Source of the DNA: Strigamia acuminata
Lineage: Eukaryota; Arthropoda; Chilopoda; Geophilomorpha; Linotaeniidae
Reading direction: 5' to 3'
DNA: 64,000 bases
Assembly (NCBI GenBank): GCA_949358305.1
Contig: OX442322.1
Span: 6,448,001-6,512,000 of the forward strand
Shown here: positions 9,749 to 19,708 of the stretch, in pieces
Layout: each line of letters begins with the position of its first letter
Position numbering within the stretch: the stretch's first letter is position 1
Program-made: the position numbers and the translations under genes
The notes under the pieces: model-generated
What the model was told of the DNA's origin: nothing
The model's input: the letters and a program-made list of their open reading frames with translations, nothing else
Databases searched by the model: none

Positions 9749-9838
9749 ATGGACGAGGAAGAGAACGACGTGCTTGCCATAGAGCACGAGGACGAGGAAA
9801 ACTGGGACCGCGATGTAAACCAAGTCCATCCCGATCAG
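9749..9838 (+). CDS. Gyp ORF3 exon 1 (30 acidic codons)
   Basis: The ATG sits in a good context (GCCATGG). The frame reads MDEEENDVLAIEHEDEENWD and continues to Gln 30, strongly acidic. It is followed at once by CAG/GTAGAAGT, a good splice donor after 9838 in phase 0. Read through, the frame ends at a TGA at 9860-9862, giving only 37 residues. Joining to the acceptor at 10685 keeps the frame into the long ORF3. I recognise no family. Confidence 0.55.
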
Positions 9839-10685
9839 GTAGAAGTCGGCATCGGCACATGAGAACTAGTTCCGTGCTGCTGAAGAAGAAATTTTGTTGA
9901 CTAATACCTGACATGAGTGCTTTGCACTCACAATAGCATATAATTAATTATTAACCGCAATCGCTCACACGATCGTATTTTTTTTCCTTGTTAATTTGTT
10001 TTCGGGGTGCGAGCGCAGACTTCACGTCGCCTCGCGTCTCGAAAATTCCTCATGACTTGAGTCACGAGCGAGACAATGGGCTCGAGCCATAAATAATTTT
10101 ATGACAAGGGGAGAATATTCTGTAAAAGAATATTTTTCTCCACAAGTAATTTGACGCATCAAATTGATGCAACTTAACATTCGTACGATGAATTTTTCGG
10201 TGTATTGGATAAATTTAATTTGACTTTAACTTTTTTTAAAATTAGACAAAGTCCGACTTCGGAATAATTCTTTATTAGATTTATTTATTTAATAAAATTT
10301 CGACAAGCACATTTATTGTGCAATTTTAGTAATAATTTACACCCGACGAATTCTTTTTACGAATGACTGATAATTATTAATTTAATTATTAGTAATGTTC
10401 TAATTAACGTTAGAATTAATTTAAAGTAAAATCTGATGATAAAAATCCGGATTAAAGGCTCGATTCCGTCTCGCTGTGCGTTTTGGACATGAGACAGATT
10501 TTTTACGTGATGACTTCTTTTTTTTCTATCCGACGAGGGACAATTCGTCCTACGTTTGCACCGATAGACAGGAATCGGTCTCGACGGACGGCTGCACGTA
10601 TTGGCAACGTCCCTCGAAACCAACCATTTATCTACGTATTTAAATATTAACTTTTTATTAATTGTTTATTTCTCCATCCTTCCAG
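9839..10685 (+). other. Predicted ORF3 intron
   Basis: It starts GTAGAAGT, ends in a pyrimidine tract and CCTTCCAG, and most of it is much more AT-rich than the GC-rich exons on both sides. Length 847 bp. No ORF is supported inside. Phase 0 at both ends. Confidence 0.55.
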
Positions 10686-13451
10686 ATGGCACTACGTAAA
10701 ACATGGGGACCATTAGACCCCGCTTGCATCGCTCGTGGCGGGATATTTCGAGGCGCGCTGCCCGAATTTTACCGACGATGTTTCGGCGAAGACGCCGACC
10801 CTTGGCGCCTGCGAATACTACATTCCCGATGCATCGCCCGACGTTGGGTACGAGACTGTACGCTCCTGGACACGTTCCCGGAGGGGATGCGCGAAGGTAT
10901 CGCCACAGAGTTAGCTCGTGACGAGGACCCGAAATCGCCAATTTTCCACCCCGGATTGTCAAGTCAGTACACTGGCACTCCGGCGGAGGAACACGTGCTG
11001 CATGCGTGGCGAGCAGCCGAGACAGAAGAGGCCCGTGAGGCCATCTATCAGCAGTATAGACAACAGCTGGTGGATACCGCTGCGGCAGTGGCCGAGCGCA
11101 TCCTCCAAAACGAGGGGATGACCGCGGATGATATTCATCTGTGGTTTGAGAGGCTGCGATTGGGAGAGAGTACGCCCCAGTGGAGACCTCGGATGGGAAT
11201 TTTAACGTCCCAAGCCGAGATGTGGCAGCTCCACCACCTGGGGATTTTGGGGCCCAAGAGCAGCTACCCGCGGAAGCGCAAGCGCTCCAAAGGCGCCGGG
11301 GACAGCCAGTCGCGTTCCCCGGCGACAACCAAGAAGCAGCGTGTCGCTCAAAACACGACTGAAAGCAACGAAGCTGGGCCATCCACTAGTACGGTGCGTG
11401 ACCCTTCGCAGTATTCCCGACCGCGAATTTTCGTAAACCGTCAGATTAAAGACGGTAAGGAGTGCAAGGAGGTTTGGATGTCTGGTGATGAAGAGTGAGT
11501 CTCTCGTCCCAGCACTTCTAGACGTCCGCTGACTCATCGCGAGCAGCGGAAAAAAGATCGCAAGGAGCGATACTTCGCGAGGTGCGAAGCTCGGGGCCGT
11601 CCCATCCCCGAACCCGCCTACATCTCCAAGAGAGCGGGTCGAAGAAGTGGTAGCCAGTCAGGTGAGCGAAACGTCCCAGCGACAGATACGCGGGACCTTC
11701 GCGAGATTCTGACTCAGATGAAGCGGACGAAACTGACACGTTTCGATCCCGCGATGAAACACGCCAGGAAGATGGGTGTTGTCACCGACGGAAAGGTGAC
11801 CCCACACGAGGTGGCAAGGTGGCTCGCAGACTACATAAATTCGCGACCGCGACCCGATGGCATGCCAACCGCCATCGTACAGCCCTCAGGCTCCGGACAA
11901 CATCTCCCGGCGCCCCAAGTCGCAATGACTGGGGTGCAGACGACGGAGACGCCACCACCGCCGACGCAGCCGCCACCACCGCTGCCGACGCCGACGCTGC
12001 CGACCAAGACGCAGCCGCCTCCGGACCTGCCGCCACCGTCGTTGTTAAATTCGAGCGATCCGCCGGATTTACCCACCGACCGCTCAGTCCCTCTCCCCGT
12101 TGGACAGAGCATTATGCAGGAATGTCGAGCCAATTTGACCGACATTTACAGGCCGAGCCGACCCCGACCCGGTTCCTCGGCCCTGTTCTTCGAGAGGCGA
12201 GACGAAGAAGCGCGACTCGCGAGAGAAGCTGCCAACCCGACTATCTCCGAGCTCTCAGCGTTTCGCTTCGTGATGGAAGACCCAAGAGTCTCCGCGCCCG
12301 CCTTGCGAGGTGTGGATCAGGCCCAGCGATATTTCATCGAATGGGCAACGGCGATGATGAGTAAGCTCTCGTGCGCCTTCACTGCGGATTCAGAGCGATC
12401 GAATCCAGTGAATCGTCGCAGCCTACAGCTATCATTGACCAAGGTCATGATGCAGCTGCTAACCCCAGCACTCTTCGGAGAAGGGCGTCAGGCGATGGCC
12501 GCATGGTCTGTCGTGGACAGAGAGGGTGTACAGGTTCCCCGTGCACTCCTCGCAGAGTGGAGCTCCATTCTGCCCGACCCTGTGTTGACTCGGTACGAGC
12601 TAACCAGGGATGTGGTAAACCCCGAATTTGAGGGGTACAAGTTGCGAAGCACGGCGTTTCGTTACACCTCCGCCACCTGGACAGCGGCGCCTACCCAACA
12701 ACTGCGCGCCTTGACCATCCAGACGGAAGAATCGGCAGAGGATGTAGACATGGTGATCTCGCCGACGAGCGGAGTTCCGATTCCGCCACCGATGCCTGCG
12801 GAGATATCCCCGCAAGGACCCGCCCTGTTCGAAGTGGCGGGTAAACCAAAGCGCTTGCTGTGCCGAACGCCACCCGTCAGGTCCGTCGAGCAAACGAAGC
12901 CGACACCGCCCGGGACCTCACCGGCCCGAGCGGCGACATCAACGCAAGCAGTGATTCCCGCGGCCACCCAGAAGCCGAAGCCGGCACCGCCTCCACCAGA
13001 CTATTATGGGCGAATCATCGACGAGTTTCCCCATCTTTCGATGACGACGGCGACCAGGAGGTTTATCCTCGCGCAGCGGGACAAAGGCAAATCGGTCTTC
13101 ATCTGGCTCCACAACCAGATACGGAAGACTAAAGACCTCATCTTCCACCAGAGGTTGTTGAGAGCCCACCGTGCGCCAGTGACGACAGCGGAAGCCTATG
13201 CCATCCGGCATACGAACACCGGCTTCTCCGCCTACATCCCGAGCGTTTGGTTGCACGAGAGGACGCGTGCCCCGTATGAGCCAGTTGACGGCCATGCATT
13301 ATGCTTCATTACGGAGCATGAGGACCCCCGTGATCGGTCCTCGGCGCTAGTAGGCGATCTACCCGCGCCACCCGGCACTCAACCGCCTGTCCCTGGAGTG
13401 AGTTACGCCCAGGTGACGGACTCAGTGTCGGGTCCCCCAGGAAAGAAGTGA
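10686..13451 (+). CDS. Gyp ORF3 main exon, unknown protein, one in-frame TGA at 11496
   Basis: A single frame of about 920 codons runs from the ATG at 10686 to the TGA at 13449-13451, interrupted only by TGA at 11496-11498. First half: about 270 residues, helix-rich, ending in a basic patch (SYPRKRKRSKG) that looks like a nuclear signal. Second half: 650 residues starting with a very basic stretch, then a Pro-rich tract near 11950-12050, a folded-looking middle part (YFIEWATAMMSKLS; GYKLRSTAFRYTS) and a second Pro-rich part. There is no signal peptide, membrane segment or furin-like site, so it does not look like an Env protein. I do not recognise it. The TGA could be a mutation, a readthrough site, or lie in a further small intron (AGA/GTGAGT at the stop). 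Position between pol and LTR is where Gypsy elements carry a third ORF. Confidence 0.75.
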
Positions 13452-13469
13452 TCGCTCAGCCCCACGGTC

Positions 13470-13487
13470 TGAGCTCGGAGGGGGAAG
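13470..13487 (+). promoter_or_regulatory. Gyp polypurine tract
   Basis: GAGCTCGGAGGGGGAAG lies right before the 3' LTR and fits the plus-strand primer of LTR elements. Confidence 0.75.
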
Positions 13488-14504
13488 TGTTGTGACCCGA
13501 CTGGACCGGGGTCAACGAAGAGTTTCTCTCGTGACCTCGTTTCGGGTGTAAGGGGAGCCGCAAGCGCGTCTCCCTTCCCTCAGTGCATTGACATCTAGTC
13601 AATGGACAGGCGTCTGCCCTGAGGGAGTGGGGATGGCTCGTCCACCCCACCATTGGGTGATTCCGGTCACCTGTCAACCCCGCTTTGTGCAAAGGAATGT
13701 GCCTTGCACTGAGCGGGCAGAACCAACACAACCATCAAACGAGAAACACACGTAAACCCGTCGTCCTACAAGATCAGGCCCAAGTAAATATACTGGGATT
13801 GACCAAGGACAAAGGACAATTTACCGTGAGTACGTTTGGTCAGTGTCAAACTCCGCAGAGTAACCTGCGAGATAAGATTACCACACTATTTTAGCACACC
13901 AGCTAGAAATAGTAAAAACCACTCCAGTTTAGCGAGTTGTGCAGACAAACGGTCGCACAAGCCTAAACTGCAGTAAAACCACGACGAGCGTTCCCGCCGC
14001 TGTGTGACCGCCGGGAGCCAGAAGAGTCCGCCGCTGTGTGATCGCCGGACACCACACAAAAACCTAGACAACAGCCCGAAGTAAGCCTTTTAACTAAGCA
14101 TTCACTCGCGCCCGACCAGCGTGAGCCCGAAGGACCAGCCAGAGACGAGCCGAGGACGCCATATTGCCACGCCGGCCCAAGACGACATCACGTTGCTACA
14201 ACGAGGACGCCATCTTGGACACGCACGAGACAACAGACGACCTCGCCGATTCCAGCCAGCTTTCATCTTACCTTTACCTTTCCATTTCCCATCACCCATT
14301 CCGATTTACCTTTTACTTACCCTTTATATATATATATATAAGATATATCTGTACATTGCCCCGCAGAATAAATCTATATTATATTTTACCTTTTATATCT
14401 GTGTAATCATTTCTTTGGGTAAACCGCTTGAGCAAAGCGGTAGTGAGTTAGTCGAATTAAGTAATCAACCCACGAGTTAGCGACGGTTAGAGTTGAGCGC
14501 GACA
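13488..14504 (+). repeat. Gyp 3' LTR (1017 bp)
   Basis: It begins TGTTGTGACCCG after the polypurine tract and ends GAGCGCGACA. A TATATATA run near 14324-14341 and AATAAA at 14367-14372 give promoter and poly(A) signals about 40 bp apart. Two YY1/Pho-like sites lie at 14155-14168 and 14205-14219. The right border is inferred from the TG/CA rule and from the change to Cop-B sequence. Confidence 0.75.
13992..14049 (+). ncRNA. Twin hairpins with a shared loop in the Gyp LTR
   Basis: TCCCG (13992-13996) pairs with CGGGA (14012-14016), and TCCG (14027-14030) pairs with CGGA (14046-14049). Both enclose the same loop, CCGCTGTGTGAYCGC. The loop is nearly identical while the first stem is one pair longer. 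Confidence 0.55.
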
Positions 14505-14527
14505 AAATAATTCATCGCAAACCAACA
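14505..14527 (-). repeat. Remnant of the Cop-B 3' LTR (23 bp)
   Basis: On the minus strand TGTTGGTTTGCG starts here, directly after the Cop-B polypurine tract at 14528-14538 (RC GAAGGGGGATT). Only 23 bases remain before the Gyp LTR begins. Confidence 0.65.
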
Positions 14528-14544
14528 AATCCCCCTTCGATGAA

Positions 14545-15656
14545 CTACTTTGCCGTTACAAAAATATGCTCGCACAATGCATCTAGTTTTGCGCGAGACA
14601 GCCACTTGGTCATAAGGTCGGCTACGTTAAGGGTTCCCGGGATATGCCTGATTCAAAAACACCTTTTTCAAACCAGTCGCGCACAAAATGCAGCTTAACG
14701 TCAATGTGTTTGTTTGCGCGATTTTCTATGCGATTCTTCGCATATTGGATCGCCGGCATTGAATCAGCGTAAACACATGGTATTTCCCGGTTGAGCCCAT
14801 CCATCATCACATCCGCACCAAATATGCGTTCCAACCAAATTATCTCCTTTACACCATCGACCACCGCCAAAAATTCGCTTTCCATAATGGAAAGTGCAGT
14901 GATGGTCTGCTTATGGCAGTTCCATGAGATCGGGACACCTCCCAGGTAGATGATGTGCCCACCAAAGCTTCGGCGTTTGTCTTGGTCCAATGCGAAGGAC
15001 GCATCCGTATAAACAGTCAAATTTTCGCTTTGGCAGTTTCCCAAATTGATAGAGAAATTTGGCGTGTTCCCCAAGTATCGCAAGATTTGGAGCAGCATAT
15101 TTACGTGTCGAGTCGAGTGAGTCTCGTTGTATTGAGACAACACTATCACCGAAAACAGGATATCGAGTCTTGTGCGACTTGCAATAAAAAGCAAACTGCC
15201 AACAAGAGACCGATACGGAAAACTCGAATTGACACGTTCCCCCGTCTGAACCTTTTGGATCATGGTGCCCGGGGTGCCAGGCACTCTAACTCGATGACAA
15301 GAGTCAATCCCATATTGCTTACACAACTTTGCAATATAAGCGCGTTGATGAATAAAGATGTTCTCCCCGTCCCTACAAAACTCTATCCCTAATAAAAGGG
15401 TGACGGGGCTCAAATTGACAATCTCGAATGATTGTTGAATCCAATCCAAAACGCACTCCTCTGCTATGTTGTCCTTCGAAAACAAGACTATGTCATCGAC
15501 ATAGAAAATAAGTATAGCATCAGTGTCCAAGCTATACACGCAATTGAGACCCAAAACCGGTTCAAATCCAATTTCAATCAGCTGGTCGTGAAGTCGCTGG
15601 TACCACATACGACCAGACTGGTGAAGCCCGTAAAGGGACTTCTCAATTCCCAACAT
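14545..15656 (-). pseudogene. pol: Cop-B RT C-terminal half and RNase H, frameshifted
   Basis: Minus-strand frame from about 15656 with YGLHQSGRMW, the RT active site FYVDDIVLFS near 15500, and the Copia RNase H region (YTDASFALDQDK; MESEFLAVVDG). The frame breaks near 14640; the normal C-terminus (NVADLMTKWLSR) is readable in another frame and stops at TAG 14547-14545. A second frame change separates it from the upstream segment near 15600-15650. Confidence 0.88.
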
Positions 15657-16777
15657 TTGTGTTGGTTTTCAGTCGTTCGATACCCCTTTGGGATATGGAT
15701 ATATTGCACTTCGTCGAGGTCCCCATATAAATATGCGGCTTTGATGTCGAGGTGTACGTCACGCCAGCCCCTCAGTACTACTAAGACACAGAAGAACATC
15801 ATGACTAACACGAAATTGACTACTGGGGAAAATACCTCAGTAAAGTCAATGCCCGGCTTTTGCTTAAAGCCTTGTGCAACGAGACGGGCGCGATATCTTC
15901 TAATCGTACCCGTGTGGTCTCTTTTTAACTTGTATATCCATTTTGATCTCAATAAGGTTTTGTCTTTAACTTTGTCTTTGTCGACTTCAACATAAACCTC
16001 ACGCTCTTTGAAGATATTTATTTCGTCTTCCATCGCGTTTTCCCAATCTGGTTTGCTGGCGCCTTTGACCGCTTCTTCGTACGTGTCCGGCTCGACAGAG
16101 CAGCAACCAGCAAAACCGATAGTCACATCTTTGAAATTAAACAATTCTGATCTATATTCATATCCCTCGGCTTTACACCAACGGACAACCTCAACACGGC
16201 TGCGGAGCTTCTTGTGCTTTGGTGTGATGTACCAAACATCAACTTTCCCAGCTGTTGCCCCGCTTTGACGTACAGTCTGCCGTCTTTGCCACAAAGTCAT
16301 ATCCAACGGCAATAACTCGCTAGTCGAAGTTGTGCGTTTGCCAGTGTCTTTTCCTTTTCTAGGGGGGTTACGACGGAGAGCTGTAGGTGACAATTGAGGT
16401 GATAATTGGGGACTTGCATCTGGGTCCTCAACTTCCTCTTCAACTTCTCCTTCATCGTCGTTGGGATAAATATTGAAGAAATCCCTATCATCCCCCTTCG
16501 CCCCACCGATTTCATCAAAATTTTTTCCATGTATATCTCCAATGATGTATTGCATGGCATCTACATAGTCGGGTCCCCCAGGTGGTCTGGCCTGGATGGG
16601 TCTTTCCACGAGTCTTTCAACCACCTTGACCTCTTCTTCGGGGATAGGTTCGCTATGAACATTGTCTGTGTCAGAGTCATCGCAAGACTCTTCACCTGAT
16701 AAATCTGAATCGTCAGTGACAGGTGATGGGCCAGATTGGGGATTCTTAAGATTTTCGTACCAGAAATTCTGTTCCAA
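15578..16777 (-). pseudogene. pol: Cop-B integrase C-terminus and RT N-terminal half
   Basis: Shows the Copia RT start (SKWIYKLKRDHTG; YRARLVAQGFKQ; FTEVFSPVVNF; DVHLDIKAAYLYGDL) after an acidic linker typical of the integrase-RT junction. It is in the same frame as the integrase segment, with a single TAG between them at about 16877, where relatives have Trp in AWxGxLVGY. Confidence 0.88.
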
Positions 16778-16873
16778 AATTTTAACATGTTTCGAGAGAA
16801 AAACTTGGTTTTTGTTCGGATCCCAAATCCGATAGCCACGGGTGGAAGAGGCATATCCAACTAAAGCCCCCGC

Positions 16874-17791
16874 CTATGCTCTCTCTTGCAACTTCCCAGC
16901 CCTGGTTTGTGAAGGGACATGCACATAAGTCAAAGTACCAATGCATTTGACATGTCGTAAAGACAATTTCTTGTTGAAAAATACATTATAAGGTGTTCTC
17001 CCACCCAATCCCGCATGTGGAAAACGATTTTTCAAATAAACGACAGAGACTGCAAGTTCTGCCCACAGGGATGGGGGAAAACTGTTTTCAATAAGTAAAG
17101 CCCTTATCCCACCAAGAATGGTCCGGTTCGCCCTCTCAGCGACCGAATTCATCTCAGGGCTGTACGTGTTCGTTCGCATACATTTCAACCCGATGCTAGT
17201 AGCATATTCGTCCCATTGTTTGGACACAAATTCCCCTCCATTATCAGTTTTAATTGATTTGACTTTCCTAGAAGTCGTCCTCTCAATTTCGGTCAGCCAT
17301 TTCTTGAAATGGCTCAAAACTTCACTCTTTTTCTTCATAATCACGATCCACATCAATCGTGAGAAGTCATCGACCATGATGAGATAATAGTACGCCCCAC
17401 CTATGCTCTTAACTGGTGAAGGGCCCCACACGTCTAAATGAACAATGTCTAAAATCCCTTTGGTCGTAATGGTCGGAATGGGGGGAAAGCTGGCACGTGT
17501 GCTTTTCGCTTTCGAACAAGCATCACAACTCGATAACTCTGTGTTGGACAACTTTAAACCAAATACTTCAGCAGATTTGTTCAATAATGCAATTCCCTTT
17601 GCATTAAGGTGTCCCATCCGAGAGTGCCAGAGGTTCATAGTTTGGGGTTTATCCGGTTTAATGGGAGTATTCTTCCCATTCACAACCCCATTTCCATTTG
17701 TTAAATTGTTCTGCACAATTGATTCCAAAATTTTCGCATTTTTGGGCTTATTGCCCTTGCTGGCCACTAAGCCTGCTTGTGTGTTATTCAA
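16874..17791 (-). pseudogene. pol: Cop-B integrase
   Basis: Contains the pre-integrase motif LWHSRMGHLNAKG with a CDACSKAKSTR zinc region, then catalytic residues in HLDVWGP, IKTDNGGEF and SVAERANRT. All three acidic residues are present. Ends at the single TAG described for the next segment and is preceded in the same frame by a TGA at about 17806-17804. Confidence 0.88.
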
Positions 17792-17803
17792 AACACTCGA
17801 TTG

Positions 17804-18763
17804 TCAACTTAAAACATCGGTACTAGAATTATTTGCAACGATCGCTGGCGCATCATTCGCAGTGTTCGTTTGCCCCTTAATTGTATTTGCAGGTACAGGT
17901 TTACCTGACTTACTCAGATTTTGGGTTAATGCGGTCTTAAAATTTAAGTTAGTTAGTAAAGATTTGACAGTTTCCTCACCCTTTGAAGGTGGACTAGACA
18001 CCACTGTTGCACTCTGTTGCGCAGACAATGCAACAGTGTTTACAGAATTCTTAGGATTAATGCGACAATTGACCTTGTACATTCTATCACTCGTACGTGT
18101 CGCAGTGATAGAAGGGTCGTCAATTGTCTCATCATAAATGAACATTTTCCCATTTTTCACAATGGTCGTAGCCCCAGCTTCGTCCGTGCGACCTAAAGAA
18201 ATCAAATTCTTTTTGAAGTTGGGTGCGTAGTAAACGTTTTTCAACGTTAGTTCATGTGTACACTGTCCATGAAGTGAAATCAATGTTACATTTCCGATGC
18301 CCTCGATTTTCGACTTTCCGTCGCCTTGTTGCACAGAATAACCAGTCAATGGTTTAAAGTCCGAAAACCAGGTTTTGTTGAACGAGAAATGGTCCGTCGC
18401 GCCTGTGTCGATGTACCATTGCGAATCGTAATTTGCATGCGACATCAATGACACTACAACAGGGGGTTGTTCTTGGCAAATCGCTGCAGAGAAGTAAGAC
18501 ACCGGGGAACTGCTAAAAATGTCCATTTGCGTGACAGTGGCCTTCTGCTGGCTTTTCCCACGACTCTTCCCTCGTTGATTTCCCCTGCTGAACTGTCCCG
18601 TTGGGTTTCCTCTCGTAGCACCTTGTTGCTGTTTAGGTGGAGAAGAGCAGTCCCTGGCAAGGTGGTTCGTTCCACCACAATTGAAAGAAACACGTTGAAA
18701 ATTGGGGACATTTTCACCCCGACTACGTTGCCATCTGCCTTTGGTGAAATATGCACTCGTATT
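17804..18763 (-). pseudogene. gag-pol: Cop-B Gag C-terminus and protease
   Basis: From 18763 leftwards the frame gives a zinc knuckle (FNCGGTNHLARDC), a Gln/Gly/Arg-rich linker and the aspartic protease with WYIDTGATDHFSF. The frame is that of the Gag piece at 25049-25683 once Cop-C is removed. One TGA ends it before integrase. Confidence 0.88.
18759..18763. repeat. Cop-C target site duplication, left (GTATT)
   Basis: GTATT directly before the 5' LTR matches GTATT at 25049-25053 directly after the 3' LTR. Confidence 0.95.
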
Positions 18764-19642
18764 TGTTGGGAATTGCGTAAATGTCCCACGTTGACCTCAT
18801 GTTAAAGCTACACGGCAATCGTGTTTAATAAATTTGAATTCGAGATATTATGTTTGTTTTAGCCGAAATGTTGAAGGCACTCGAATATATATGACGTATT
18901 TGGTGTGTAATAATGATTCAATGTTCCAAAATGTATATTGTTGTGATTATATATTAATTTCGGTGTATTTGGCATAGTATCTGTGAAATTTGTTGATTGT
19001 TTGCTGCGTGAGGGCGCAATGTGTAAATCCACAGCGTACTTGCGTTGCACTAGTCGAGATTGATGATGTCACAATGATGACATCATCAAACGAAGTGATT
19101 ATTTCTTTATGTAATAATTGGGGATTTAACTGTATGATTTGTTCTGTGTAAATATGTTATGTGACATCACGTGAATAAAACTTCACTCTGTTTTTGGTTT
19201 TCAATAAGGCAACATCGTGTTTTATTTGGTCTTACACCTAATTATACATTCATCAAGTTAGGGCTATTATTTATGAACTTCACCTACTTTCCAGAGCATG
19301 TGAGCAGTGTGTTTTCCAACATCACTTAGGCCCAACTACATTTACTTGGACAGTTTTGTGAAAACATCATGATTGGATTGATTTTCACCAAGGATTAAGT
19401 GTGATAATAAGACTATTATCACACGTGAGTACTTTATTTATATTATAACATTTGTTTTCGTTAAATATTCCGAGAGTCGTACGTCGCAGCCGAATGCACA
19501 TGAACGAGACGTCGCGTTAACGTACCGCAGGACAGCCGTACTACACACGCTGCCCGAAGTTCATTACGGATAGGATACACGCGTATACGATTTATTTTGA
19601 CATTTCCACTGCGTTTTATTGGTTTTATAGCGGGTTCCTACA
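18764..19642 (+). repeat. Cop-C 5' LTR
   Basis: Starts TGTTGGGAATTG and ends GTTCCTACA, 879 bp. It holds a palindromic CRE-like site at 19061-19088 and AATAAA near 19174. Confidence 0.97.
19061..19088. promoter_or_regulatory. CRE/AP-1-like palindrome in the Cop-C LTR
   Basis: TGATGATGTCA (19061-19071) and its exact reverse complement TGACATCATCA (19078-19088) are separated by 6 bases. Each half carries a TGATGTCA/TGACATCA site, the kind bound by bZIP factors. The same palindrome is at 24467-24494 in the 3' LTR. Confidence 0.55.
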
Positions 19643-19653
19643 TGGTAGCAGAG
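19643..19653 (+). promoter_or_regulatory. Cop-C primer binding site, initiator tRNA-Met 3' end
   Basis: TGGTAGCAGAG follows the LTR directly and is complementary to the 3' end of initiator tRNA-Met. Confidence 0.93.
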
Positions 19654-19708
19654 GGTGGTTCTGCTAAAACCCGATACCGGAGCCAAATAGCGACGATACG
19701 ACGGAAAA

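Larger units (their letters stand above)
2997..14504 (+). mobile_element. Gyp: large Ty3/Gypsy LTR retrotransposon (5' LTR outside window)
   Basis: Order on the plus strand is gag, pol (protease, RT, RNase H, integrase), a hairpin array, a spliced ORF3, a polypurine tract and a 1017-bp 3' LTR. Domain order RT before integrase identifies Ty3/Gypsy. The internal region alone is about 10.5 kb, long for the group because of ORF3. Its 3' LTR ends next to 23 bases of the Cop-B 3' LTR, which suggests Gyp inserted into that LTR. Confidence 0.85.
14505..18763 (-). mobile_element. Cop-B: Ty1/Copia element, 3' portion
   Basis: Minus-strand Copia element holding the end of Gag, protease, integrase, RT and RNase H. 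Its Gag start and leader continue at 25049 to about 26440 on the other side of Cop-C. Removing Cop-C and one GTATT restores one continuous frame between the two parts. Two nonsense codons and two frameshifts show it is dead. Confidence 0.9.

Noticed and set aside
10662-13451. ORF3 as a retroviral env gene
   Set aside because: Neither half has a signal peptide, a hydrophobic fusion or membrane segment, or a cleavage site.
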